A DNA stretch of 64,000 nucleotides from Castellaniella sp049671645 (GTDB taxonomy: Bacteria > Pseudomonadota > Gammaproteobacteria > Burkholderiales > Burkholderiaceae_B): the NCBI RefSeq assembly GCF_049671645.1, contig NZ_JBATVG010000003.1:10122-74121 (forward strand), read 5' to 3'. Numbering within the stretch: position 1 is the stretch's first letter; each line of letters opens with the position of its first letter. The notes below the pieces were generated by a model. It was not told the DNA's origin, ran no database searches, and worked only from the letters and a program-made list of their open reading frames with translations. Of the stretch, positions 26,064 to 34,719 are shown piece by piece. The translations under genes were made by a program, and so were the position numbers.

Positions 26064-27371
26064 TCAGGCCGGCGTATTCAGACGCAGCGTGGCGCTGGCC
26101 GCGTGGGCGTACAGGCCCTCGCCGGTGGCCAGCGTGGCGGCGATGCGGCCCAGGGTCTGGGCGCCGGCGGCCGAAACCTGGATCAGGCTGCTGCGTTTCT
26201 GGAAATCATACACGCCCAGCGGCGAGGAGAATCGGGCCGTGCGGGCCGTGGGCAGGACGTGGTTGGGGCCTGCGCAATAATCGCCCAGGGATTCGGAGCT
26301 GTAGGCGCCCAGGAAGATCGCGCCGGCGTGGCGGATCTGCGGCAGCAGCGCCTGCGGGTCGCGGGTGGAGAGTTCCAGGTGCTCGGGCGCGATGCGGTTG
26401 ACCAGGGCGCAGGCCTGGGCCAGGTCGGCGGTCTGGATCAGGGCGCCGCGATTGGCCAGGCTGACGCGCAGGATGTCGGCGCGGGGCTGGCTGGGCAGCA
26501 GCCGTTCGATGGCGGCCTGGACTGCGTCCAGGTAGGCGGCATCCGGGCACAGCAGGATGGCCTGGGCCAGTTCGTCGTGTTCGGCCTGGGAAAACAGGTC
26601 GATGGCCAGCCAGTCGGCCGGGGTGCTGCCGTCGGCGACGATCAGGATTTCGGACGGCCCTGCGATCATGTCGATGCCGACGGTGCCGAAGACGCGCCGT
26701 TTGGCGGCGGCGACATAGGCATTGCCCGGGCCGACGATCTTGTCCACGGCGGGCAGGGTCTGCGTGCCGTAGGCCAGCGCCCCGACGGCCTGGGCGCCGC
26801 CGATGGCGAAGACCCGGTCCACGCCGCCCAGGGCTGCGGCGGCCAGCACCATCGGGTTGCGCGCGCCCCCCGGGGTGGGCGTGACCATGATCAGTTCCGG
26901 CACGCCGGCGACCTTGGCCGGGATGGCGTTCATCAGCACCGACGACGGATAGGCGGCCTTGCCGCCCGGGACGTACAGGCCCACGCGGTCGAGCGGCGTG
27001 ATCTGCTGGCCCAGCATCGTGCCGTCGGGTTCGGTGTAGGTCCAGGTCTCGGCGCGCTGGTGTTCGTGGTAGCGGCGCACCCGATCGGCGGCGGCTTCCA
27101 GGGCGTCGCGCTGGTCGGCCGGCAGGGCGTCGAGCGCGGCCTGCCAGTCGGGCCGGGGGATTTCGAGCTCGGACAGGCGATCGGCCTGCTGGCGGTCGAA
27201 GCGGGCGGTGTAGTCCAGCACCGCCGCATCGCCGCGCGTTTGCACGTCCTGCAGGATGTCGCGCACCGTGGATTCGATGGCTTCATCCTGCGAAGCATCG
27301 TAGGCCAGCAGGCGGGTCAGGGCAGCGTCGAAATCGGCGGCGCGGGCATCCAGGCGGTTGATCAGGGACAT
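26064..27371 (-). CDS. hisD: Histidinol dehydrogenase
   Basis: 435 residues. This zinc enzyme carries out the last two oxidations of histidine synthesis. The family signature with active-site residues is present around SQAEHDELAQ, and catalytic Glu/His occur in RIAPEHLEL. It lies 99 bp downstream of hisG and is the first of a tightly packed row of his genes. Confidence 0.97.
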   Translation of the reverse strand: MSLINRLDARAADFDAALTRLLAYDASQDEAIESTVRDILQDVQTRGDAAVLDYTARFDRQQADRLSELEIPRPDWQAALDALPADQRDALEAAADRVRRYHEHQRAETWTYTEPDGTMLGQQITPLDRVGLYVPGGKAAYPSSVLMNAIPAKVAGVPELIMVTPTPGGARNPMVLAAAALGGVDRVFAIGGAQAVGALAYGTQTLPAVDKIVGPGNAYVAAAKRRVFGTVGIDMIAGPSEILIVADGSTPADWLAIDLFSQAEHDELAQAILLCPDAAYLDAVQAAIERLLPSQPRADILRVSLANRGALIQTADLAQACALVNRIAPEHLELSTRDPQALLPQIRHAGAIFLGAYSSESLGDYCAGPNHVLPTARTARFSSPLGVYDFQKRSSLIQVSAAGAQTLGRIAATLATGEGLYAHAASATLRLNTPA

Positions 27372-27470
27372 GACGGCAATAGAGGCGTAAAGGGCTATCT
27401 TACCGAATTTGCGCGGGGGCGGCGCCCCGGCCCCCGTGTCCGCCGCCCGGCAGGCACGGGACGGTGGTGT

Positions 27471-28136
27471 TCAGGCCATTTGCACGGACGCCTGGGCGAA
27501 GGCGTCCAGGAAGGGCTGCAGGCGCGGGCCGTGCATTTTCAGGGCCGCCTGGTTGACGATCAGGCGCGACGAGATCTGGCGGATTTCCTCGACTTCGACC
27601 AGGCGGTTGGCGCGCAGCGTGCCGCCCGAGGACACCAGGTCGACGATGGCGTCGGCCAGCCCCACCAGCGGCGCCAGTTCCATGGAACCGTACAGCTTGA
27701 TGATGTCGACGTGAACGCCTTTGGCGGCAAAGTGCTCGCGGGCGGCGCGCACGTATTTGGTGGCGATGCGCAGCCGCGAGCCCTGGCGCACGGCGGTCTG
27801 GTAGTCGAAGCCTTCGGGGGCGGCGACGCACAGGCGGCAGCGGGCGATGTTCAGGTCGATGGGCTGGTACAGTCCGCCGGGGTGCTGGGCCATGTGTTCG
27901 TGCAGCACGTCTTTCCCGGCGATGCCGAAATCCGCGGCCCCATACTGCACGTAGGTGGGCACGTCGGAGGCCCGCACGATGATGATGCGCAGATTGTCGG
28001 AATCTGTCGGCAGGATCAGCTTGCGCGAGGTTTCCGGATTCTCCGGCACGCCCACGCCGGCCGCCGCCAGCAGCGGCAGGGTTTCTTCGAAGATGCGTCC
28101 TTTGGACAGGGCCAGGGTCAGCGGGGCTTGTGCCAT
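27471..28136 (-). CDS. hisG: ATP phosphoribosyltransferase, short form
   Basis: 221 residues. HisG catalyses the committed step of histidine synthesis. It lacks the C-terminal regulatory domain of the long form, so it must work with the HisZ subunit, whose gene is not in this window. Conserved parts include LALSKGRIFEETLPLL and the phosphate loop VDLVSSGGTLRANRL. ATG 28136 follows murA by 11 bp, so his expression depends on upstream promoters. Confidence 0.95.
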   Translation of the reverse strand: MAQAPLTLALSKGRIFEETLPLLAAAGVGVPENPETSRKLILPTDSDNLRIIIVRASDVPTYVQYGAADFGIAGKDVLHEHMAQHPGGLYQPIDLNIARCRLCVAAPEGFDYQTAVRQGSRLRIATKYVRAAREHFAAKGVHVDIIKLYGSMELAPLVGLADAIVDLVSSGGTLRANRLVEVEEIRQISSRLIVNQAALKMHGPRLQPFLDAFAQASVQMA

Positions 28137-28147
28137 GTGCGGTATGC

Positions 28148-29401
28148 CTATTGAATGCGTTGGATGTCCGCGCCCAGCGCCTGGAGCTTGTGTTCCATGC
28201 GTTCGTAGCCCCGGTCCAGGTGATAGATGCGTTCGACCGTGGTCTGGCCTTGAGCCGCCAGGCCGGCGATGACCAGGCTGGCGGATGCCCGCAGGTCGGT
28301 GGCCATGACCGTGGCGCCCAGCAGGTCGGCGCGCCCCTGGACGACGGCGGTGTGGCCATCGATCTCGATGTCCGCCCCCATGCGGCAGAGTTCCTGCACG
28401 TGCATGTAGCGGTTTTCGAAGATGTTTTCCGTGATGACGGCGGTGCCGTCGGCCAGGGTGTTCAGGGCCATCAGCTGCGCCTGCATGTCGGTCGGGAACC
28501 CCGGGTATTCGCTGGTGCGAAAGCCGGTGGCGCGGGGCCGGCCGGCCATGCGGGCGCGGATCCAGTCCGGGCCTGTGGTGATTTCCAGGCCGGCGTCGCG
28601 CAGTTTGTCCAGCACGGCGCCCAGGGTGTCGGGGGCCGCGCGGCGCAGGGTGATGTCGCCGCCCGTGGCGGCCACGGCGCACAGGAACGTGCCGGCCTCG
28701 ATGCGGTCGGGCACCACCTGATGGCTGGCGCCGTGCAGGCGTTCGACGCCTTCGATGACGATGCGATCGGTGCCGTGGCCTTCGATGTGGGCGCCCATGG
28801 CGATCAGCACCCGGGCCAGATCCACGACTTCGGGTTCGCAGGCGGCGTTTTCCAGCACGGTGCGGCCTTCGGCCAGGGTGGCGGCCATCAGCAGGTTTTC
28901 CGTGCCCGTGACCGTGACCATGTCGGTCAGGATGCTGGCGCCTCGCAGGCGGCCGGCTTCGGCGACGACAAAGCCGTGATCGATGCGGATCTGGGCGCCC
29001 ATGGCGGCCAGGCCCTTGATGTGCTGGTCCACGGGGCGCTGGCCGATGGCGCAGCCGCCCGGCAGGCTGACCCGGGCGCGGCCGAAGCGCGCCAGCAGCG
29101 GTCCCAGCACCAGGATGGAGGCCCGCATGGTCTTGACCAGCTCGTAGGGGGCTTCCTGGCTGTGGATCTGGTCGGCCTGCAGCGTGACCTGCTCGGCGCC
29201 CGGACGGTGGGTCCGCACCCCCATGCGTTCCAGCAAGGTCAGTGTGGTGCCGATGTCGCGCAGCGCGGGGATGTTGCCCAGCGCCAGCGGTTCGTCGGTC
29301 AGCAAGGCGGCGCACAGGATGGGCAGCGCAGCGTTCTTCGCGCCGGAAATGGCGACTTCGCCGTGCAGCGGGCGCCCGCCCTGGATCAGGAGCTTATCCA
29401 T
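28148..29401 (-). CDS. murA: UDP-N-acetylglucosamine 1-carboxyvinyltransferase
   Basis: 417 residues, the usual size. MurA transfers enolpyruvate from PEP to UDP-GlcNAc, the first committed step of peptidoglycan synthesis. The catalytic cysteine is Cys117 in GGCAIGQRP, so fosfomycin sensitivity at the target level is expected. The start overlaps ibaG by 8 bp. Confidence 0.97.
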   Translation of the reverse strand: MDKLLIQGGRPLHGEVAISGAKNAALPILCAALLTDEPLALGNIPALRDIGTTLTLLERMGVRTHRPGAEQVTLQADQIHSQEAPYELVKTMRASILVLGPLLARFGRARVSLPGGCAIGQRPVDQHIKGLAAMGAQIRIDHGFVVAEAGRLRGASILTDMVTVTGTENLLMAATLAEGRTVLENAACEPEVVDLARVLIAMGAHIEGHGTDRIVIEGVERLHGASHQVVPDRIEAGTFLCAVAATGGDITLRRAAPDTLGAVLDKLRDAGLEITTGPDWIRARMAGRPRATGFRTSEYPGFPTDMQAQLMALNTLADGTAVITENIFENRYMHVQELCRMGADIEIDGHTAVVQGRADLLGATVMATDLRASASLVIAGLAAQGQTTVERIYHLDRGYERMEHKLQALGADIQRIQ

Positions 29402-29648
29402 TGTTGTCCTGGGCGGCGGCGTATTCGGCCGGGGTCAGGTTGCGCATCGACAGGGCGTGGATTTCCGCCCGCATGCGGTCGCCCAGCGCCTGATAGACCG
29501 TGCGGTGACGCGCCAGGGTGTTCTGGCCCTCGAAGGCCTTGCTGACGATCAGCGCTTCGAAGTGGGCGCCGTCGCCGTAGACTTCCAGGTGCTCGCAATC
29601 CAGGTGGTCGGCAATGTACTGGCGGACATGTTCGGGGGTCGGCTGCAT
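29394..29648 (-). CDS. ibaG: BolA family protein, IbaG-like
   Basis: 84 residues with a BolA fold; short members next to murA correspond to IbaG (YrbA), which binds [2Fe-2S] clusters with monothiol glutaredoxins. The conserved VYGDGAHFEALIVSKAF and HRTVYQALGDRM segments are present. It overlaps murA, an arrangement shared by many proteobacteria. Confidence 0.9.
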   Translation of the reverse strand: MQPTPEHVRQYIADHLDCEHLEVYGDGAHFEALIVSKAFEGQNTLARHRTVYQALGDRMRAEIHALSMRNLTPAEYAAAQDNNG

Positions 29649-29652
29649 GGGC

Positions 29653-30444
29653 TTAGCTCCGTAGTTTGTAGCCCCGCGCCAGCAGGCGCAGGGCGAAGAG
29701 GCTGAGAACGACGGCGACGGTCAGCACCACGGCCAGTCCGTGCCAGGGCGAAACGTCGGAGACGGCGAAGAAACCGTAGCGGAACCCGTCGATCATGTAG
29801 AACACCGGGTTCCAGCCCGACACGGTCTGCCAGAAAGGCGGCAGGCTATGAATGGAGTAGAACACGCCCGACAGGAAGGTGGCGGGTACGATCAGGAAGT
29901 TCTGGAACGCGGCCAGCTGGTCGAATTTTTCCGACCACAGGCCTGCGATCAGCCCCAGCGTGCCCAGGATCCAGCAGGACAGGACGGCGAAGACCAGCAG
30001 CCATACAGGTTCGATGACCGGCAGCCGCACGAAGAACAGCGCCACGGCCCAGATGCAGACCCCCACGGACAGGCCGCGCGCGACGGCGGCCACCAGGTAG
30101 GCGGCAAAGATCTGCCGGTGGGAAAAGGGCGGCAGCAGCACGAAAATCAGGTTTCCGGTGATGCGGCTCTGGATCAATGACGACGAGGGATTGGCAAAGC
30201 TGTTTTGCAGCATGCTCATCATCATCAGCCCCGGGATCAGGAAGGCGGTGTAGGGCAGACTGCCATAGACCTGCACGCGGTCTTCCAGGACGTGGGAAAA
30301 AATCAGCAGATACAGCAGCGCCGTCACCACCGGCGCGGCGATGGTTTGCAGCCCGACCTTCCAGAAGCGCATCAGTTCTTTGTGCAGCAGGGTCGGGAAG
30401 CCCGAGCCCATGGCGGGCCGGGTCTGGGCAACGGGCCGGATCAT
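29653..30444 (-). CDS. ABC-2 type export permease (YadH-like)
   Basis: 263 residues with six membrane segments. The conserved ABC-2 signature region (FQNFLIVPATFLSGVFY, then NPVFYMIDGFRYGF) is present. It pairs with the ATPase 67 bp upstream to form an exporter of the YadGH subfamily; the substrate is unknown, but neighbouring genes suggest a cell-envelope component. The gene is followed by ibaG after 4 bp. Confidence 0.88.
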   Translation of the reverse strand: MIRPVAQTRPAMGSGFPTLLHKELMRFWKVGLQTIAAPVVTALLYLLIFSHVLEDRVQVYGSLPYTAFLIPGLMMMSMLQNSFANPSSSLIQSRITGNLIFVLLPPFSHRQIFAAYLVAAVARGLSVGVCIWAVALFFVRLPVIEPVWLLVFAVLSCWILGTLGLIAGLWSEKFDQLAAFQNFLIVPATFLSGVFYSIHSLPPFWQTVSGWNPVFYMIDGFRYGFFAVSDVSPWHGLAVVLTVAVVLSLFALRLLARGYKLRS

Positions 30445-30511
30445 CGGGCGGCCCCGGCCGACGGATTCCCGGAGGTCCGGATTGTGATTCCGGGCGTCGT
30501 GGCGAGATGGA

Positions 30512-31303
30512 TCACAGTTCGGCCTCCAGCAGAGAGTCGTCGTGCATGATGTGGACGAACGCGTCTTCCAGGTCGGCGCCGCCGAACCGGGCCATCAGGG
30601 CCTGGGTGGTGTCCAGCGCCACGACGTGGCCGGATTTCAGCATGGCCACGCGTCCGCACAGGGATTCGGCCTCTTCGAGGTAGTGCGTGGTCAGCAGGAT
30701 GGTGTGGCCCGCCTGGTTCAGGCGCGTGATGAAATCCCACAGCGTGCGACGCAGATCGACATCGACGCCCGCCGTGGGCTCGTCCAGGATGATGACGGGG
30801 GGGCGGTGCACCAGGGCCTGGGCCACCAGCACGCGGCGCTTCATGCCGCCCGACAGGGACCGCATGTTGGTGTCGGCCTTGTCCAGCAGGCCCAGGTTTT
30901 CCAGGATCTCGTCGATCCAGTCGTCGTTGCGCCGCAAGCCGAAGTAGCCGGACTGCAGGCGCAGGGTCTCGCGCACAGTGAAAAACGGGTCGTAGACGAT
31001 TTCCTGCGGCACGACGCCCAGTGATTGGCGGGCGCGGCGGAAGTCGCCGACGACGTCGTAGCCGCAGACCCGGGCGCTGCCGGACGTGGCGTGCGCCAGG
31101 CCGGCCAGAATCGAAATCAGGGTGGTCTTGCCCGCCCCGTTAGGCCCCAGCAGGCCGAAGAATTCGCCATGCTCGATGGTCAGGCTGACATCGTGCAGCG
31201 CCTGAAAGCCGGCGGGCGCGGGGCGGCCCGTCAGCCGATCCCGCAGGGATCGCTGGGCCGGAGCGTAGATTTTGGAGACGTGTTGCAGGTCTAAGGCGGG
31301 CAT
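30512..31303 (-). CDS. ABC transporter ATPase (YadG-like)
   Basis: 263 residues. Walker A GPNGAGKTT (about 50), signature LSGGMKRR, Walker B VIILDEPTAGVD and the H-loop LLTTHYLEEAE identify a DrrA/YadG-type export ATPase. Start 31303 gives the expected MPALDLQHVSKIY; an alternative ATG at 31336 would add 11 residues. Upstream of 31303 no ribosome-binding site is seen, and a 10-bp hairpin sits 8 bp away. The 31336 ATG would start almost exactly at the predicted transcription start. Confidence 0.88.
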   Translation of the reverse strand: MPALDLQHVSKIYAPAQRSLRDRLTGRPAPAGFQALHDVSLTIEHGEFFGLLGPNGAGKTTLISILAGLAHATSGSARVCGYDVVGDFRRARQSLGVVPQEIVYDPFFTVRETLRLQSGYFGLRRNDDWIDEILENLGLLDKADTNMRSLSGGMKRRVLVAQALVHRPPVIILDEPTAGVDVDLRRTLWDFITRLNQAGHTILLTTHYLEEAESLCGRVAMLKSGHVVALDTTQALMARFGGADLEDAFVHIMHDDSLLEAEL

Positions 31304-31311
31304 GAGCAGAC

Positions 31312-31337
31312 AATGGCGCCCCAAAATGGGCGCCATT
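31312..31337 (-). promoter_or_regulatory. Hairpin at the start of the ABC exporter operon
   Basis: AATGGCGCCC (31312-31321) and GGGCGCCATT (31328-31337) form a perfect 10-bp stem with 6-base loop. It spans the alternative start codon at 31336 and lies just downstream of a -10 box. It may be an operator or an RNA hairpin masking translation. Confidence 0.5.
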
Positions 31338-31341
31338 AATC

Positions 31342-31347
31342 ATTATA
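31342..31347 (-). promoter_or_regulatory. -10 element of the ABC exporter / murA / his operon
   Basis: Reading leftwards the bases are TATAAT, a perfect -10. Candidate -35 AAGACA lies 19 bp further (31367-31372). This would drive the exporter genes, ibaG, murA and, by read-through, the his genes, independently of the mla operon. Confidence 0.5.
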
Positions 31348-31386
31348 AGCGGTGATCGGCGGACGTTGTCTTGTTGAGTCGATTCG

Positions 31387-31592
31387 CGGCCGGGGGATGA
31401 TGCAGGGGGCGGTGCGCCCTGTTCGGCGGTCCTCCCTGCGGTCGGACTGCCCGGCCCTTCTTCGTCCAGCCGGGCGGCGGGCGAACTCGCCGCTACGCGG
31501 CTCAGACACACCCGCCGACTTCCCCCGGCTTCCCTTCAGAAGCCGCCGGCGCCTCACACGGTTGCCCCGCCCCCTGCATCATCCCCCGGCCG
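31387..31592. repeat. Non-coding element bounded by 26-bp perfect inverted repeats
   Basis: The arms 31387-31412 and 31567-31592 are exact reverse complements (core GGGGGATGATGCAGGGGGCG). They enclose 154 bp of very GC-rich DNA with no credible gene; partial inner symmetry includes GAACTCGCCGCTACGCGGCTC. The element fills most of the 362-bp gene-free stretch 31304-31665 between mlaC and the exporter ATPase. The rest of the gap holds the exporter promoter and hairpin at 31312-31347; nothing clear is seen in 31593-31665. It may be a miniature mobile element, an intergenic repeat or a structured RNA. Confidence 0.65.
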
Positions 31593-31665
31593 GGTTTGCG
31601 GTTGGCGAGGCAAAAACCGTGTTTCATGCCCCAACAGCGGGCGTGTTAAGTATGCGCTATGCGGC

Positions 31666-32322
31666 CTACTGCCCGCTTTTCGCGTTCAGCGCCTTGATCA
31701 GCCCGTCGATGCCGTTGCGGCCGATTTCCTGGGCGAACTGGTTGCGGTAGTTCTGGATCAGCCAGATGCCTTCCACGTTCAGATCGTAGACCTTCCAGCC
31801 CGCGTCCGTCTGTTCCAACCGGTAGTCCACCCCGATGGGCGAGCTGTTGGGTTGGGACACCGACGTGCGCACCACCGCGTCGTCGGCCTGCTTGTCGCCC
31901 CGGAACGGCAGCAGCGTGATGGTCGTGTCCGGAGTCACGCGCGTGAATGCGCCGCTGTAGGTGCGGATCAGCGTGCCGGTGAAAGCCTTCACCAGATCGG
32001 CCTGCTGTTGGGCCGAGGCCTGGCGCCAGTAGCGGCCGGCGGCCAGGCGCGTGGTCTTGTTCATGTCCACGTAGGGCAAGGCGTATTGACGCACCAGGGC
32101 CGTGATGTGGCTGACGTCGCCCTTCAGCGCCAGGGGATCCGCCTTGACGGCGTCCAGCATGTTGTTGGCCACCGCGCCCAGGAACACGTCGGGCGTGGCC
32201 TTGGGGTCGACGGCGTGTTCGGCCTGGGCGGCGGGCAGGATGCCCAGCGCCAGGACGGCGCCCAGCAGGAAGGTCTGGGCCAGGCGGTACAGGTTCGACG
32301 GCAGGAAAGGCTTCATCATCAT
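31666..32322 (-). CDS. mlaC: Phospholipid-binding periplasmic protein MlaC
   Basis: 218 residues with a signal peptide ending AQAE. MlaC carries phospholipids between the outer-membrane MlaA complex and the inner-membrane MlaFEDB complex. The tail VEGIWLIQNYRNQF is the family signature of the former Ttg2D/toluene-tolerance group. It is the last gene of the mla block. Confidence 0.93.
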   Translation of the reverse strand: MMMKPFLPSNLYRLAQTFLLGAVLALGILPAAQAEHAVDPKATPDVFLGAVANNMLDAVKADPLALKGDVSHITALVRQYALPYVDMNKTTRLAAGRYWRQASAQQQADLVKAFTGTLIRTYSGAFTRVTPDTTITLLPFRGDKQADDAVVRTSVSQPNSSPIGVDYRLEQTDAGWKVYDLNVEGIWLIQNYRNQFAQEIGRNGIDGLIKALNAKSGQ

Positions 32323-32416
32323 TCGGGGACTCCAGGGAGCGCCGGGGAAAACCCCCGGCGCCGGTTCGTCGCAGGCCCGGCCGCGGAACGGCCGGGGCCG
32401 GACGGTCCGGCGTGGG

Positions 32417-33259
32417 TCAATGGGCGGCTTGATCGTCCGGGTCTTCGTACACCGGCAGTGTGTCGGACGCCTTCGCGGACGGCGCCTGGTCCAGCGCGTC
32501 TTCGGTGCTGGCGCGTTCGCCTCGGGCCCGGCTATCCAGCATAGCCTTGCGGCGTTGCAAATAGGCGTCGCGGATGAAACTGTATTTGTCCAGGGCGATC
32601 TGGTCCACCAGACGGTCGGCTTCCAGCAGATTGGCGCGGGTGTCGACGATGTACAGGCCCAGGATGGAGTTGCGCACCGGCACGTTGTCGATGGTGAAGA
32701 CCGCGGCGGCCGGGCTCGAAGGCACCGTCAGGGTGACTGCCGTGCCGACCCCGTCGCGCACCGTGCTGGGGCCCAGGAAGGGCAGGACGAAGTACGGCCC
32801 CTGGCCAAAGCCCCAGACGCCCAGCGTCATGCCGAAATCGTTGGGGACCTTGCGGGCGCCGTGCATCGAGGCGACGTCGATACAGCCGCCCAGGCCCGCC
32901 GTGGTGTTGAACAGCACGCGCCCGAACGTATCGACGAAATCGCGGCCGCGTCCCTGCAGCAGGCTGTTGATGCCGGACCAGACATCGCTCAGGTTGCCGA
33001 AGATGTTGTGGATGCAGGTGCGCACGGGGCGGGGGGTGACGGTTTCGTAGCCGGTGGCGATGGGCTTGAGCACCGCGCGGTCCACCGTGTCGTTGAAGGC
33101 GTACATGCCGCGGTTATACGATTCCCAGGGGTCGTTGGGCGAAGGGTGCGGCACCTGGGCGCAGCCCGCCATCAGCGCCACGGCCGCCAGGGCCAGGACG
33201 GTGCGTGTCGTGCGGCTGCGGCGGGGACAGGGTCGGTGCGGGTGGGCGGTCGTGGTCAT
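32417..33259 (-). CDS. mlaA: Outer-membrane lipoprotein MlaA (VacJ)
   Basis: 280 residues. The lipobox LMAGC gives lipidation at Cys33; the mature core NDPWESYNRGMYAFND and GFGQGPYFVLPFLGPSTVRD is diagnostic for MlaA. It removes misplaced phospholipids from the outer leaflet. Start 33259 is chosen so that a positively charged stretch directly precedes the hydrophobic signal segment. A C-terminal acidic tail is present. It stands between mlaD and mlaC, unlike E. coli where vacJ is unlinked. Confidence 0.93.
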   Translation of the reverse strand: MTTTAHPHRPCPRRSRTTRTVLALAAVALMAGCAQVPHPSPNDPWESYNRGMYAFNDTVDRAVLKPIATGYETVTPRPVRTCIHNIFGNLSDVWSGINSLLQGRGRDFVDTFGRVLFNTTAGLGGCIDVASMHGARKVPNDFGMTLGVWGFGQGPYFVLPFLGPSTVRDGVGTAVTLTVPSSPAAAVFTIDNVPVRNSILGLYIVDTRANLLEADRLVDQIALDKYSFIRDAYLQRRKAMLDSRARGERASTEDALDQAPSAKASDTLPVYEDPDDQAAH

Positions 33260-33413
33260 GGAATCGGGGGCAGTGAGGGGGCAGGCGGCCAGGCCGTAGT
33301 TGCTGCGTATTGTAACCTTACCGGTCTTCATTGCCGGGAAAGGCGTCGCCGTCTTTCGACGCGCGGCTTGCGTGGACCGGGTCGCGGTCGGAGAAGGCGG
33401 CCCGGCCGGAGGG

Positions 33414-33920
33414 TCAGTGGGCGTCGCCGGCCGCGGGCGCTGCGGATGGCGCTGCAGCCGAGCCTTCTTTTTCAGCGGAGTTATACAGGAATTTGCTGAT
33501 CAGGTCTTCCAGCACGACGGCCGATTGGGTGAACTCGATGGTACCGCCATCCGCCAGGTTCTTGTCTTCGCCGCCCGGAGTCAGGCCGATGTATTGTTCG
33601 CCCAACAGGCCGGAGGTCAGGATGGAGGCCGATGTGTCGGTCGGAAATTGATACTGTTTTTCCAGATCCACGGCCACGGTGGCCTGGAAGCGCTTGTTGT
33701 CGAAACTGATGGATGCCACCCGCCCGACGACGACCCCGCTGCTTTTCACGGGGGCGCGGGCCTTCAGGCCGCCGACGTTGTCGAAATGGGCCTGTACCCG
33801 GTAGGTGGGGGCGAAGGAGAAGGAGCTCATGTTGCCGGCTCTCAGGGCCAGGAACACCAGGGCGATCAGCCCCAGCAGAATGAACAACCCTACCCAGAAA
33901 TCGGTTTTTTCGCGTGTCAT
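33414..33920 (-). CDS. mlaD: MCE-domain protein MlaD
   Basis: 168 residues: one N-terminal membrane helix (FWVGLFILLGLIALVFLAL) and an MCE domain with VGGLKARAPVKSSGVVVG and SGLLGEQYIGL. MlaD forms the hexameric ring of the MlaFEDB complex. The C-terminus is an alanine-rich tail. It starts 10 bp after mlaE. Confidence 0.95.
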   Translation of the reverse strand: MTREKTDFWVGLFILLGLIALVFLALRAGNMSSFSFAPTYRVQAHFDNVGGLKARAPVKSSGVVVGRVASISFDNKRFQATVAVDLEKQYQFPTDTSASILTSGLLGEQYIGLTPGGEDKNLADGGTIEFTQSAVVLEDLISKFLYNSAEKEGSAAAPSAAPAAGDAH

Positions 33921-33930
33921 GAAATGATCC

Positions 33931-34719
33931 TTAGTGCGCAAACATCAGCGCCGTCAGCAGGAAATCCAGTCCCAGCACGGCCAGCGCGCCGCTGACGACC
34001 GTGCGCGTGGTGGCGCGGGACACCCCTTCGGGGGTGGGCAGAGCGGTCCAGCCCTGGTGCAAGGCGATGAGCGTGACCACGACGCCGAACACCAGGCTCT
34101 TGATGACCCCGTTGAGCACGTCGTTGACGACGTCCACCCCGCCTTGCATCTGCGACCAGAATGCGCCCGGGTCGATGCCGATCAGCACTACCCCGACGAA
34201 CCAGCCGCCCAGGATGCCGACCATGGAAAAGACGGCCGCCAGCACCGGCATGGCGATGACGCCGCCCCAGAAGCGCGGCGTGAGCACCCGGCGGATGGGG
34301 TCGACGGCCATGACTTCCATGGCGGAGAGCTGTTCGCCGGCTTTCATCAGGCCGATCTCGGCGGTCAGCGAGGTGCCCGCCCGGCCCGCGAACAGCAGGG
34401 CGGTCACGACCGGCCCCAATTCGCGGGTGAGCGAGAGCGCCACCAGCAGGCCCAGGGCTTCTTCCGAGCCGTAGCGGTTCAGGGTGTAGTAGCCCTGCAG
34501 CCCCAGGACGAAACCCACGAACAGGCCGGAGACGCCGATGATCAGCAGGGAATGGTTGCCGATGAAATGCACCTGCTGGGCCGTCAGCCTGGGACGGCGC
34601 CACAGGATGCTGCTGCGGGCCAGGATGGCCACGAACAGGCGGGCGAAGGCCCCCAGGCCGGTCAGTATGGAGACAAAGCCGTGGCCCAGCGCGGCGATGC
34701 GGCGCGATAGTGCGTTCAT
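33931..34719 (-). CDS. mlaE: Lipid asymmetry ABC permease MlaE
   Basis: 262 residues with about six hydrophobic segments. The conserved block LTRELGPVVTALLFAGRAG and the preceding NRYG motif are typical of MlaE, the membrane core of the phospholipid transporter. Its start overlaps mlaF by 4 bp. Confidence 0.95.
   Translation of the reverse strand: MNALSRRIAALGHGFVSILTGLGAFARLFVAILARSSILWRRPRLTAQQVHFIGNHSLLIIGVSGLFVGFVLGLQGYYTLNRYGSEEALGLLVALSLTRELGPVVTALLFAGRAGTSLTAEIGLMKAGEQLSAMEVMAVDPIRRVLTPRFWGGVIAMPVLAAVFSMVGILGGWFVGVVLIGIDPGAFWSQMQGGVDVVNDVLNGVIKSLVFGVVVTLIALHQGWTALPTPEGVSRATTRTVVSGALAVLGLDFLLTALMFAH

Noticed and set aside
25377..28154. Open reading frame of 925 codons opposite hisB, hisD and hisG
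   Set aside because: Antisense to three conserved his genes; composition typical of shadow frames.
31352..31750. 132-codon plus-strand reading frame across the inverted-repeat element and the end of mlaC
   Set aside because: It spans a palindromic non-coding element and runs antisense into mlaC; its arginine/proline-rich translation has no family resemblance.
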